From: Balanoglossus misakiensis
Lineage: Eukaryota > Hemichordata
Length of the DNA stretch: 64,000 nt
NCBI GenBank assembly: GCA_040954595.2
Contig: CM082584.2
Coordinates: 10,912,001 to 10,976,000 of the forward strand
Reading direction: 5' to 3'
The notes beneath the pieces are model-generated. The model was not told the origin of the DNA. It searched no databases and worked only from the letters and a program-made list of their open reading frames with translations. Made by a program: the position numbers and the translations under genes. The first letter of the stretch is position 1. Each line of letters opens with the position of its first letter. This document shows, piece by piece, positions 52,675 to 64,000 of this stretch.

Positions 52675-54208
52675 ATGTCGCAGGTGAGGCTTCATGCATG
52701 ATGCAGCGACGGTCACTCCATAGTTACCGTGATGCAAAATAGTGTATGCGTGCAACGAAATATAGGACGATTATGAACGTCTTCATCAGACGCAAATAAT
52801 AGTCTTCATGACATGCAAAAGATGCATATTGTAGAACATATTTGCTTATTACGGTTGCTGCGATGTTACATGATTGAGCACGCACGAAATTATTACATTG
52901 CAATATTTTACGATATCATGTCATGATACATCGAGGAACATTCCAAAATGGATTCTACAATCGTCTGACCGATGAGACACACCGCATTTAAACATGTTTG
53001 CTTTCATGTTCTGGTTTCAGTCGGGAAAAACGTCCACAAAACCCAAATCGATGCGAGATCACATCGCAAATCGACGCTTGAGTTCGCGACTCATGTCGGC
53101 CAACCGCAACAACCGCATGGAAGACAAATTGCTGACGCTGAAAATACAGACCCTGGAGGAAGACGAGCACCGTAGCATGGTCAGACATTTTCGGGAGAGA
53201 TCAAATTTGATGTGTATCATTGAGCAGTTGCACTCAGATATGAAGGCAACTGTGGACGAAAGCTTACACGGTCGGCAAAAAGCTACCAGCGAAGCAGGCG
53301 AGGCGGACGAAGCGGAAAAGAAGTCGCCGGTTGCCGAAAACTCCACCGAAGAAGCCGAAGAAGAACACAAACCACCATCTTCATCAGCGAAGAAGTACCC
53401 GAGCATCCAGCAGAGAGCGGCTCGGACTGAGTCAAAGAGCTCGGACACCAGCAATTGCGATGACTTGCTAATGCTGCAACGTAAAGGCATTGCTCCTAAA
53501 CAGCCGAGCCGCAGACATTTTACCGACGTAGCCATGTCGTCCGACTCGGATGAAGAGAAGGGCGTAAGGAGGAGTTCTGTGAAGATAAACCTGGACAAAA
53601 GGAGAAGAGAGTTAGCGTCCAAACGACGACAACTAAATCGACAGGGTGGAAACCTAACCGCGATAAGGCAGTGCAGTATCCGTTTGGAACGCAGACACTC
53701 CAAGACTTTCTTCGAATTGAAGAACATCGGGAAGGAAGATGGGGCACGTCAGCAGATGAAAGAAAAGGACATCTCACAGGAATCGTCTGAAAAACAGTCT
53801 CCAAGATCATCTCCAAGATTGCTCGGGCGATTGGACGTTTCCACCGATGTCTCCAGTCAGACAAAATCGAATAACAACCTTCCAATTGCTCCCAAATCTG
53901 CCAAACCTGCGCTCTGTGAGCACCGTGACGTCCCGTTTCCCGCCCCATCACCATCCCGCAGCTCGAGTGCCGTTGAGCTGTCGTCCCTCGAGGAATTAAA
54001 ACCGACAACTGCGCCTGCAGTTTTATCATCGGCCACTTCGGTCAGGGCACGGCCGTTTTGGCACCCTTCACAGAAAGCACTGTCGGCAGTAATGACGGAA
54101 CGTCACAGGAAGAAATGCCAGCATTCGTACAACGAAATACTATCAGACCGAGTGCACGGTTTCGTGTCGAAACCCTTGCCGGGGGAAACTGCTTTTGACA
54201 CGGTATAA
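52675..54208 (+). CDS. Unrecognised disordered, charge-rich protein
   Basis: Main exon 53021-54208 is certain as an open frame. It begins at a good acceptor (polypyrimidine tract then ttcag at 53016-53020). A 9-bp first coding exon is proposed at 52675-52683, ATGTCGCAG before GTGAGG, with aac before the ATG; this gives MSQ-SGKTSTKP and 398 residues, phase 0. The alternative is an in-frame ATG at 52994 inside the polypyrimidine tract, which seems less likely. The protein has a basic N-terminus (RRLSSRLMSANRNNRMEDKL), a probable helical stretch (LEEDEHRSMVRHFRERSN), an acidic Glu/Ala region (EAGEADEAEKK), serine clusters, a second basic helix (NLDKRRRELASKRRQLNRQ) and an end with RHRKKCQHSYNEI and HGFVSKP. 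No signal peptide, TM segment or known domain was recognised. No function is proposed. Confidence 0.7.
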
Positions 54209-55172
54209 CACGTTGTCAATAATTATAAACAAGGAAAACAATAATTTCTGAAAAAGAGACGAGAGACTGCCATGGGGAAAGCCCCTGGTAAATGTGTGTT
54301 TCTGTAAAATGAGCGAAACTTACAACGGAAATTACAACTTTCAATCATAAATAAAACCATTATTTTTTCCGATAGAACATGAACGCTTTAAAAATGCGCT
54401 TTGCTTACAACCATTGAAAAATGTACTATACAAATACAATGAAAGGAAATGCGTCAATCACCATTTATCAGTTTTCACCACAGACAAAGAGAAATCAAAT
54501 CAAGATTTCAATGGTGACAACCTGTTACAACTAACGGATAACTTTTAAAAAAACTTTCAAGTATTTTTCTAATAATTTTATACTATCAATGACAAAACTG
54601 AACAAGCAAAACTATATACTTTTATTGTCATATTGTGTCTGTTCGTCTCTTTTCATTGTTTGCGGGAAAATAAAATCTTTCACAGACTCAATTCCTTCAA
54701 GATCTTCCCTCCTTTGTCCCCAATCCACTTGGAAAACCAACGCAAATCATGGAATGATGCAGTATGGGAAAGCTGCCCAGGCGGCGTATGCCAGGCGTGA
54801 TTGGCTCCAGGTCTGGTCACAAGTTGCTCACGTGACCATCTGGGAAAGTTTGTCGGACTGAGCATGCGTTTGATCATATAATCCATTCAGGAAGCACCTG
54901 ATGACCACCTGATGCCAACCTTGCTTCATTCACATCCTGTTGCCATCTCATTCTTCACAGCTGTCGAAAATCTCGACTGGTTATAACTTTGAGGATTTAG
55001 CTCTCGGAGAGTCAGTCAGCATCTCGTCATACGTGACGTACTTCCTTTAGATTATCTACCTACGCGTACGACAGAAATCGCCTGGGTTGCATCACTGTTG
55101 TACACGTGTTTGAGACTGTTGTTGCACAATACAGATTAGCACTGTGTAGCTGTAGCCGGCGAGATCGCGAAA
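54209..55172. other. Intergenic, SLC4A11 upstream region
   Basis: 1 kb between two plus-strand genes. It contains the 3' UTR of the disordered-protein gene (AATAAA near 54351) and the SLC4A11 promoter and leader. No coding exon recognised. Confidence 0.45.
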
Positions 55173-58100
55173 ATGTCATTCAAGAAAGGAGAGAAAGAGC
55201 CGGTTTCTATCGAACTGGAACCTCGTATTACGCTGGTGTCAATGAATGGCAGTGCTGATCCAAGACCGTCAATAATCGAAGGTATATGTACATTTCTCTT
55301 GTATTATTTTTTGCTGCTGTCAATTTCATCCACATTCGGTCAATCGATGTCGCATGTGTGTCACTTTGAGTCACTAGTGTACTATGAAAGTAGTAGTTCA
55401 TGTTGTAATGAACCCTTTTCATGCGATCGGGTTGGCGTAGACTTCGAAGATATTATCTAGAGTATTGATCAACTATGGCCAAGTGAATATTGCGTCACAT
55501 GTTACCATGGTGAGAGACGGACCACATTCACTTGTTACATACGTAATTCACGTCGGGCCGTCAAGGAAGTACTTACTAGTAGTTACTCTGCAACACACGG
55601 ACGTATGAAGGACGATCAATTGTATCGGGGTCGACTCATATTGTCGTAGATATTCAAAAATTCATGGATTCCCTCTTTCTTGCTTGAGGGACTGTGATTC
55701 AAGTGACATTTGTTTCTAAAGGTCACCAGACGTCACAGCTGTATTCAAATGACCTTTGTTTCTAAAGGTCACCTGATTTGTTTCACAATTAATTGTTTAT
55801 TCTATTCAAACAGCGCAGCACACCTGATAATACACACCCTAATAATGGTCTGTTTACTATCTTAAGGTTATGTTGCTCATGGATAAATAATGTTCCTGAC
55901 AAAGGAAATGTCACTGTATTATTTTCCCATAATTATAATCATAATACAGTGAGAAAAAACTTTAAGAACATAATCCACTGATTTTGTGAAATTTTATTTG
56001 CTTTTTTTCAGGGGATGATGATACTGAAGTAACATTGATGTATGCTAAGCATGAGGTGTGTACACTTTTTCTGTTACCTAATCATGTCAGGGTACCTGTA
56101 CTGAACATCATTTGGTCTACCCATGGATTTTATGTGACCACTGTTAGTGCTACAGAACCATTACTGGTGGCTGTGCCATTGTTTTCTCAGTACATGTATT
56201 ATGTATTCTGTGTTTGCAGAGAGTGCCTTTGAAAGATTTTCATGCAGAGGTCAGAGCAACGCTGGACATTGAACAGTTTCTGAGCCAGGCAGTTCTCCTC
56301 CTCGATATATCCGAACAACGTTACATCGAGGTCATCGACCTCCTGCTGAGGGAAACATTGAGCTATCTGGAGGAACCGGAGACAGTCATCGATGAAGCCA
56401 AAAGTGCCCTTTTCACTCATGATTCAGGTGAAGATCCATCCAGATCGGGTTTCAAACGGGCCATATCATATCAATCATCCATTGATTACCATGGGATTAG
56501 CCCTTTCACCACTATGGTCCAGTCCAAATCCATTGTTTTCTATGGGAAGGTGGGACCTCTATAGAGGGAACTGGGGGTGGAAGGGTTAGGACTGTATCAA
56601 GCCATAGGATACTGTGGGGCCAAGTTGTATGATTGATGTATTAAGATCGCACAAGTCAAACCGAAGCCTTCCTTCCACCACTAGTGAGGTTGGAATATGA
56701 AACTCTCAGTTCCATCCGGATTCTGAAACAAACATCTGACATTCTAACCTTTTTCTTCACAGTTCACAACCTAGCCAAGACCATTCAAGGTGTCAGCACT
56801 GGTCCGGGCTTTGATTATGACCAGTCATGGATTTGTGCACTGTGAGTATACACAACCATTTTGATGTAACAACATTGCATACTTTCCTATAACAAAGACA
56901 CCATTGTGAGACCCTAAAACTGCACAGAGACAAAATAGAGTAATGTGGAAATTTGTTGATTTTATGGATCATTTTAATGAAACTTTCTATCTATCCATCA
57001 GGTGTAACTGCCCCTCTCTGACAAGACGCCATGTTGCCATAGCCAGACTCAAACACCCAACCAACTTTGGCCGAACGAGTCAAGAAGTCCATTTTGTCAT
57101 CCTGGTTCTGGCGCCACCCAGGGAGAAAGGCACCAAGAATGCCTTGGAAACCGGCCGAACGTTTGCCACCATCTTTGCTGATTTGGATTTTAGACACAAC
57201 CTGATGGAAGCCAGAACAGGTACATGAAATTTGTACAATCAGATTTACAGTGTCTGTATCTGTGTATGAGAGAAAAGAGACACTAATGTGGGATTTTTAT
57301 GACACACTTTGCATTTGATTTATTTCCCCAGTGGAAGAGTTCAAAAAAGTGCTGAACACCCATGCCACAGAGTTGGCTGAACTGCAGACAGGGACTACGA
57401 GTCCTCTGAAGAAGAGTGGAATGTACACTTTTGAAGATGATACCCCGGTAATGATCTCATTCAGTTCTGATCCAAATTTAATTGTCAATCCTTTCCTGAA
57501 TGTGAGCATGCACCTATGAATGAAGTCTCGAGGGCAAGAGTTTTGAGAAAATGTGAAATAATGAGTTGGATATTTTTTTCGAACTTTCTGTATTGGGTCA
57601 GAACACTAATATTTATTTTTCATTGGACAGAATGGCTGCGGATTTGGGAGAGGACTTGCTGATGATTTCAAACGGCGTCTATCCCATTATCTTAGTGATT
57701 ACAAAGATGGTGTTGTCGGTCACAAAACACCGCAGAAGACGTTGGCAACCACCTTCTTTCTATACTTTGCATGCATTCTTCCAGCCATTGCATTTGGTGT
57801 GCTCAATGACAAAAATACCCATGGTGCAATAGGTAAGCTGATACTAAAGCGCAAGCAGTAATATTAACTAATCCGCAGTTTATAGGAAACATTGACAACT
57901 GGGCTAATTCCGTGTCCCCATATAACCTTACACCCTGATTTTTCGTTAATGTTTGGAAATTGCAGCTTACTAATAATAATACTCACTAAAATTTTACATA
58001 ATTGCCATTAACACTCCAAATTAAAAGGAAAATGTATTGAATTGGCCGTACTTGGGCCGTAAAATGTTAGATTTGATGAGATGTGCAAATATGTAGATTT

Positions 58101-61100
58101 TGCATAATAAGTATTTTGTGGTGAGTACCGTATTTGTGCCATTCTTTATTTCATCACATAGGTCGATAGTGATGTCATGCACACCATGATGATGTCACGT
58201 CATCAATAGGGGGTATAATATATTGACCCCCCTACTATCAAGTATGGCAATGATTGTTCAGTGATTCACGCACCCTCTGGAGCAAACGTTATGCTGTGCG
58301 CACTCACAGACTCCACCCCAGGTCCTATCCCTTGGGTCCTTTTTGTGGCGAAACGTGAGTCTCTAAAAGCTTGACCTGCGTACATGTACTGTAGTTAGGG
58401 GGAAATAGAATCTCCCTCATCCTCCTCGAAAGCTGAACGTGATGTTGAGTGAATCAGATGTGAAACAATGCACTGAGAGCTCCCTTTGCTTGAAATGTGT
58501 ACTCACATTGATGAGATGCTGAGTATATCTTACTCAGAAATCAAAACAATTGTCTTTTTGAGTTATGTGGAGCATTCACTGAACCCTTTCTGTTTATACA
58601 CTGATTGTTGCTGTCATCTCTTTCAGATGTGAAGAAAGTGATCTTCTCACAGGCGGTGGGTGGGCTAGCCTTTGCAGTATTTGGGGGCCAACCTCTCATC
58701 GTTCTACTGACAACAGCACCTCTGGCTCTCTACATCAAAGGTGAGGTGATAGAAGCATGGTTTTACACTTGAGTATGTGCCTCTCCCCCTGACCCCTCCC
58801 CATTTGTGTTCTTAGTGTGATCAGCAGTCTTAGGTGCCCTCGTGATTGGCCAGTTTCAGTGTGATGTCATTCTTATCTGTTACATGACTATGCAAAATAG
58901 CTGTCAGGCCAGATTTGAAATCACTGGTTTAACAAATACTGTATCGTTGTACTTTGCTTTCTATGCAGTCATTTACAGCGTAGCAGAAGATTTCAGTTTG
59001 GATTTCTTTTCCGTGTATGCCTGCGTGGGAATGTGGAATTCCTTCTTTCTCATTCTCTTTTCTCTCACCGGTGCAAGTCGACTCATGAAGTGGTCCACAA
59101 GGTAAGCCCGCTCAACTTCAAAAATTCAATTCAAGGACTTTGTTCATTCACTGCCCTCGCGTACATATTATTTTTTTATGGCAGAACACGAAGACTCATA
59201 AAAATTCTTCTGTCATTCCTAGCAGGAAATGACTTGTGCCTATAAGGTCATCGGGTTCTATATTGTTTTTATCATGACATGTTGTTTATTTTTCTTCTCT
59301 TTCTACAGGTCTACAGAAGAGATATTTGCATTGTTTATTGCCATAGCCTTCTCAGTGGATGCATTGAAGGAGTTAGTCCATGGTAAAGATCTTCTTTTTC
59401 TGATATTGCACTGCAGTAAAACTTTCTCAAAACGTACAAACAAAAGTGGTGTGATCACTAAGTACTACAGCACTGCCCAAGCAACTGATTCTATGGTATA
59501 TGTATCTGATGGTGTTAAAAACCATGTATGAATGAACATGCATCCACAGGATTTTACTGGTACTAGAAGCTATTTTGAATAGTGTGTCAACTTTCTTACC
59601 TACATAGAACGTTATTTTCAACCAGCGTCTTTTAACCTTTCATATCACAGATTTCCAACTGAACTACAATTCTGTGGCCTGTAATTGTGATTCACTGCCG
59701 TGCGTTGAAAATCTCACCCTGGAAGCATTGAACACAACACAGCAAGTCGCTGATGAGTGCCTGAGAGAAAACAGTCTCCTGTATCTGCTGTTGTTGTTTG
59801 GTACAGTCTGGCTGGGATTAACTCTCTTCAACTTCACCAAGAGGTATTTCAGTATATTTGTTCTTCATCAAAGTTGGTTCATTGCGCTATAAATTATTCT
59901 GGACCAACAGAATCCTCACCCTATCCACAAGACAACTGTATATGTCAAAATTTCGCATATCTCAACCCCATCAGTCATTCGATCTGTATTTCTCATTTCT
60001 TATCTAACAACTCTGAAATTTGTTTCTATTTTGCAGCCCTTTATTGGATGCCAATATCCGTGAGATGCTAGCTGATTATGCCTTGCCTGTTGCCGTCATT
60101 ATCATGTCATTCATTGGCTCATTTGTTTTCAGAGCAGTCAAGTGTAAGTACAATCTTCAGATTAGAAAATTCTACCAATTGTGATGTGGAGAAATGACAT
60201 TATATCATGTTTAATCGGATTTTCTTTGTGTTCTTTGTAGTGGAGAAATTTGACTATTATGATGGTGACCTCCTGGTGATAGCACCACTCAACAAGCTGT
60301 CTCCAGCTGCTATAGCAGGATGTGCTGTTCTGGGATTTCCACTTTCTCTTCTCTTCTTCATGGATCAGAACATCTCCAGTGCATTGGTGAACGCCCCTCT
60401 CAACAAGTAAGTCTGTCCAGAGTGATTATAATGTTAAGTTAAGTGTATAGTCGCCTGTGTCCAACTTTCACAATATTAAATCGATATTCTTCTTCTTGAC
60501 TTGTTTCAGGCTGAAGAAAGGTCCCGCTTATCACTTGGATCTGTTTGTGGTGGCGTTACTGAATCTATTTCTGTCCGTGTTTGGACTGCCCTGGGTTCAC
60601 GCCGCTTTGCCCCACTCACCGCTGCATGTCCGAGCGTTGGCTGATGTGGAAGAGAGAGTTGATGGAGGTCACGTACAGAACATGTAAGCATACTTTGTTG
60701 CATGTACAGTGCACTTATTAGGTTTATGTACTTCAGTGCATTGATGATGTTTGTCTGTATAACGAGATTCTACCACTATCCAAAACTTCAGTCTTCATTC
60801 CATGAATAATCTACATGCTGCAGGGATTGGTTTGGTTGTCAGATCTGCAAAGCATTCTACAGACACCAGTGGGACAAGCATCATGATAAGACTCACAGCA
60901 AAGTTCCTGAAAAGTTCTCTAACTCCCAATATTTTTTTTTAAATCTTAACTTTCTCGACAGCATCGTGCGTGTCCGTGAGACGAGACTGACCGGCATCAT
61001 TTCTCACATCATGATCGGCTTATCTCTCCTGATGTTGCCAGTGCCACTACAGTACATTCCACAAGCCGTTCTCTATGGTCTCTTCTTGTACGTGGCGTAT

Positions 61101-61661
61101 ACTTCGGTCGACGGCAATCAGCTCTTTGACCGCATATTGCTGCTGTTTACAGAACAGGTAAAGTTCCTTCAAACTATTTGTTTCGACTTGACAGGGAGAA
61201 GGGCAAAATATACATCTTTTAATTTGACTATAATTTCTAGATATCACCTATTGTTTTTCTTTTTTCAGACTGCTTATCCACCCAATCATTACATCCGACA
61301 TGTGCCTCAAAGGAAGATTCACACATTTACATTTGTTCAGCTTGTACAGTTGACGCTATTGTGTGCGTTTGGTTTTGCCCCATTGGCGTATCTCAAGATG
61401 GTGTTTCCTATACTTCTTCTTTTCTTGATGCCTGTCAGGTGAGTGGTTTGTTTCCTTTTGTCAAATTACACGACTTCGCCAAGTCACACCTTCCATATCA
61501 AGTTGTCTTTGTTACTAGACAGCTCGAAACTTGTAGGTTCATACAATAATTATTTAAATGAATTGAAAATTATTCCTGTTTTTTGCTTGTTTTCCAGACA
61601 TAAACTGGTTCCCAAACTTATCCACGGGAAATACCTGGCTGCCCTGGACCGAGTTCATTAG
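55173..61661 (+). CDS. SLC4A11: SLC4A11-type membrane transporter (borate/H+/NH3 transporter family)
   Basis: Polytopic plasma-membrane transporter of the bicarbonate-transporter superfamily; vertebrate SLC4A11 conducts H+(OH-), water and NH3/H+ rather than bicarbonate. Seventeen exons: 55173-55281, 56012-56055, 56220-56427, 56763-56841, 57002-57219, 57332-57447, 57631-57832, 58627-58740, 58969-59101, 59309-59382, 59651-59843, 60037-60143, 60241-60406, 60510-60683, 60962-61157, 61269-61438, 61598-61661; 2367 bp, 788 residues. Cytoplasmic domain about 1-260 ([41 protein letters not shown]). Membrane domain: [68 protein letters not shown], a glycosylatable loop with NLT and [60 protein letters not shown]. 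These match human SLC4A11 far better than SLC4A1 to SLC4A10. The N-terminus is shorter than in the human protein. Confidence 0.96.
55697..55773. repeat. 46-bp tandem duplication in SLC4A11 intron 1
   Basis: attcaartgacmtttgtttc followed by taaaggtcacc occurs at 55697-55727 and 55743-55773, an offset of 46 bases. Each copy carries aggtca, a nuclear-receptor half-site sequence, but that is only suggestive. Confidence 0.7.
56499..56587 (+). mobile_element. 89-bp fold-back (MITE-like) element, copy 2
   Basis: Same length and orientation as the copy at 33969-34057, beginning agccctttcacc and ending ggtggaagggtt. It lies in SLC4A11 intron 3. Most of the differences are transitions, as expected of two old insertions from one source. 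Confidence 0.75.
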
Positions 61662-62834
61662 ACACTCCTGATGTACCTGTATACTGGTTGAAGAAAACAA
61701 AGCTGATACATTTTTCATATAATCAACACAGAATGTATGACAGTGCGAAAATTGACCAGTCCAATGCAATTTACAAGTTTCTCTTGCCACGGGTCAAAGC
61801 TGATGGAGTCTTTTGCGTTGTGGTTTCGTGTTGTGCTGTTTGTTGTGATGTCAAGATGACATTCGTTGAAGTACATTTTGCTGTGTCAGGCTCATTGGCA
61901 TTATCAAATATCAAAGCATTTTCTAAATCCTGATATATTTTTCTGTGCTGTTCATTTGCTTATACTGTTTTAATTATCCTGTTTTGTACTCTTAAGTTTG
62001 AAAGCAAACAAACATAGATCAACTTTTTAACTTGTATTTATGGAAATTTCATACACAGGGTATTTTGCATAAAATGTTTCTTTGTTTGGAATAGTTCTAT
62101 GAACAATGCAAACTAGTCTCTCTAAAACTGCCTTGCGAATACTTTTTCTCAGGAAAGTTCAGTACTGAAAATATCAATCCTACATTTACTTGAGTTGTTG
62201 AAGGTGTTTCATACACCTGCAGGTGAATAACTTGGATACTATTTATACTTCTTGCAAAGTTGTGCTATTAATAGTTTGTGTTTTGAAATGAAGTAGTTTG
62301 TTTCTTAATTGAATATGGTGTCAAAAAGGTTTACAGTGAACCATTTGTGTGAAAGTGAATAAAGATCAGATTTTACACAATGCAATTACTTAATTCCAGC
62401 CTTTGTTTTGAGAATCATGTCATATCTGTGCAAAGTTGGCACCAACTTTAGCGGAAATAAAGCAACTTTCAATAAAAGATCTATTGTATCTGACTGTTTT
62501 ATACTTCGTTTTAGATTCAGTCTTTAGAATTATAAATTATCAAAATACTTTATGAAATCTGTCTTTTTCATCCGAGAATACAGTCTGACTGCAAGAAATA
62601 TTGACAAACTTTTCTACAAGACATCACTAATACCTATGACTTCTGTAGTCAACATCCATGGCAGCCCAAAATACTTAACACTAATTAATATCAGTTATCT
62701 AACTGAAAAAGTGTTATCAGTGGTCCACATAGAGAAAGATAATATATTATACAGAATCTGCCACATAAATGCACCGTGAACGACATTAACTTCTTGTAAT
62801 TAATGCATTTCCAAAAATCGGTAAAATTGACATT
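61662..62834. other. SLC4A11 3' UTR and convergent intergenic space
   Basis: Follows the SLC4A11 stop and precedes the 3' end of a convergent gene. No coding exon recognised. The long AT-rich stretch to about 62480 is probably 3' UTR given the poly(A) signals there. Confidence 0.5.
62358..62477 (+). terminator. Candidate SLC4A11 polyadenylation signals
   Basis: AATAAA at 62358-62363, 62457-62462 and 62472-62477, about 0.7-0.8 kb after the stop codon. Confidence 0.45.
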
Positions 62835-63887
62835 TCACCATGACATCGCCGTCTCCCTCCTCTGATCATCACTCTGTCTGTAATCCCCGAAAACAAATGA
62901 ATAAATTCCTGGTCGCAATTTTTCAGCCACTGCTAGGACAATTCTCCAGTCACCATCTACAAGCAGATTCAAATCTTGCCTCATTCGCTTCATCATGGAC
63001 GACTTGAAAGGTTCTGCTCCTTTGTTGCTGTATGCAAAATAAAAAAAGATCCAGAAAAAAATCAGCATCAATCAAAGTCAACAGCTTTGCCTTGCAAGAA
63101 ATAATCTGTGGTGTTGTCAATGATAAATTTGCTTAATATAAAAATGTTCAGCAAATTTTAGTGAGACTTTCCTCATTTGGAATCTAAACATATATTGCCT
63201 CCAGACGTCTTTCTTTTGGTATTTACCTTTGTGATTGAAAATCTTCTTCTTGGTGTCAAACTGTTCGTTGATTGTTTTCTTTTTGTTAACCGAGGTCCGA
63301 TGTTTAAAACCAAGACACGTTTTTGCCTTGTCTATAGACCGAGTGGCATACTCTTCTACTGGTACTACTACACGTATGATGATTGTGCGAGGAAAATGCG
63401 TGGCGGTCTTGGTGTTTGATACCATGTGACAGCGTGTCAAAATCTGAACTGCATATGTCTTTTTATTATTACTTGAATAAGTTTCAAGACTACAGCATCA
63501 GTATTTCCATTTGCTAACTCTGGTAAACCTTTATCTCTCGCCTTATACATCGATCCATTTATCTTGACTACGGTAGTTCTGTTCTTACTGACAATTTACC
63601 CAGACAGTTTCCTGTCAGAGAGCATGTGAGAAGATCCACAGACTGAATGTCTCTGAACATTTCCCTCCATAGGAAGTCAGTTTTATATGAGACTGAAAAT
63701 GTAGACACACCAATCTTTAATAAGTCAATGTGATGCATTTGTACAGAGTATATATACAATGAAGATACGGTACTCACGTTTCTTCTTCCACATATTTTAT
63801 CACTGCAAGTGCTTTTCTGTCCAGAATTCTCATGAATTGCTCAATATGAGCTTCCCTGACTCCTGACCCTGGATGCAACTGATGTAT
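62835..63887 (-). CDS. Unrecognised gene, C-terminal two exons, runs off right edge
   Basis: Two exons on the minus strand join in phase 2: 63887-63778 and 63027-62835, ending in a stop at 62835. The upstream acceptor (tttttgcag) and the internal donor (AC/GTGAGT) and acceptor (catacag) are good. The 100 visible residues look globular and mostly helical with mixed charge: HPGSGVREAHIEQFMRILD, KALAVIKYVEEETNKGAE, MMKRMRQDLNLLVDGDWR, IVLAVAEKLRPGIYSFVFGD. No TM segment or zinc ligands are visible. I do not recognise the family; the 5' part lies beyond the window. Confidence 0.7.
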
Positions 63888-64000
63888 CTGCAAAAAAAAA
63901 CCAACATCACATCTTATAGATATAATAGATTTATTCAATTTCATATAAAAGGTGACATCATGATCACTTAAAAAATTTAACATGATTGTACCAAAGACAG

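Noticed and set aside
53059-54029. Long antisense frames opposite the disordered-protein exon
   Set aside because: Mirror images of codon usage in the plus-strand gene; no acceptable splice or start signals.

Overview
The window is animal nuclear DNA. Genes are split by short GT-AG introns, vertebrate-type receptor and transporter families are present, and tetranucleotide, dinucleotide and homopolymer microsatellites are scattered through it. The gene set (an SLC4A11 orthologue, SPTLC1, a GPR21/GPR52-type receptor, a SUEL-bearing latrophilin without an olfactomedin domain, LicD-type and O-fucosyltransferase-like proteins) suggests an invertebrate deuterostome such as a hemichordate or cephalochordate. 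The species cannot be fixed from sequence alone. Gene models were assembled by eye from open frames joined at splice sites with matching intron phase; where a model is complete, its coding length is an exact multiple of three.

Layout, left to right: (1) the 5' end of an SLC1 excitatory amino acid transporter (minus, leaves the window at base 1); (2) a complete three-exon mGluR-like class C receptor (plus, 4502-8284), head-to-head with the transporter; (3) an intronless GPR21/GPR52-like class A receptor (minus, 9172-10293); (4) a complete 23-exon latrophilin-like adhesion GPCR of about 2309 residues with a very long mucin-like stalk (minus, 14083-26724); (5) about 6 kb without a recognisable gene; (6) a two-exon LicD-domain membrane protein (plus, 32684-34729); (7) SPTLC1, 14 exons and 471 residues (minus, 35647-39328), divergent from (8) an O-fucosyltransferase-like type II membrane protein (plus, 39883-45124); (9) a small heat-shock protein (minus, 46018-46599); (10) an inverted paralogue of gene 8 (minus, 47483-50479); (11) an unrecognised basic/acidic disordered protein (plus, 52675-54208); (12) the SLC4A11 orthologue, 17 exons and 788 residues (plus, 55173-61661); (13) the 3' end of an unrecognised gene (minus, 62835-63887, leaves the window on the right).

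Themes: the left 27 kb is signalling and membrane biology, including a glutamate transporter sharing its upstream region with a glutamate-receptor-like protein that has lost several canonical glutamate contacts. The middle holds Golgi-type glycosylation genes (LicD and a convergent pair of O-FucT-like paralogues around an sHSP) and sphingolipid synthesis. The most unusual items are the phase-symmetric mucin exons of the adhesion GPCR, the inverted O-FucT-like pair with a modified motif, an 89-bp fold-back element found twice in introns, a perfect hairpin flanked by a 10-bp direct repeat, and a probable GC-AG intron in SPTLC1.
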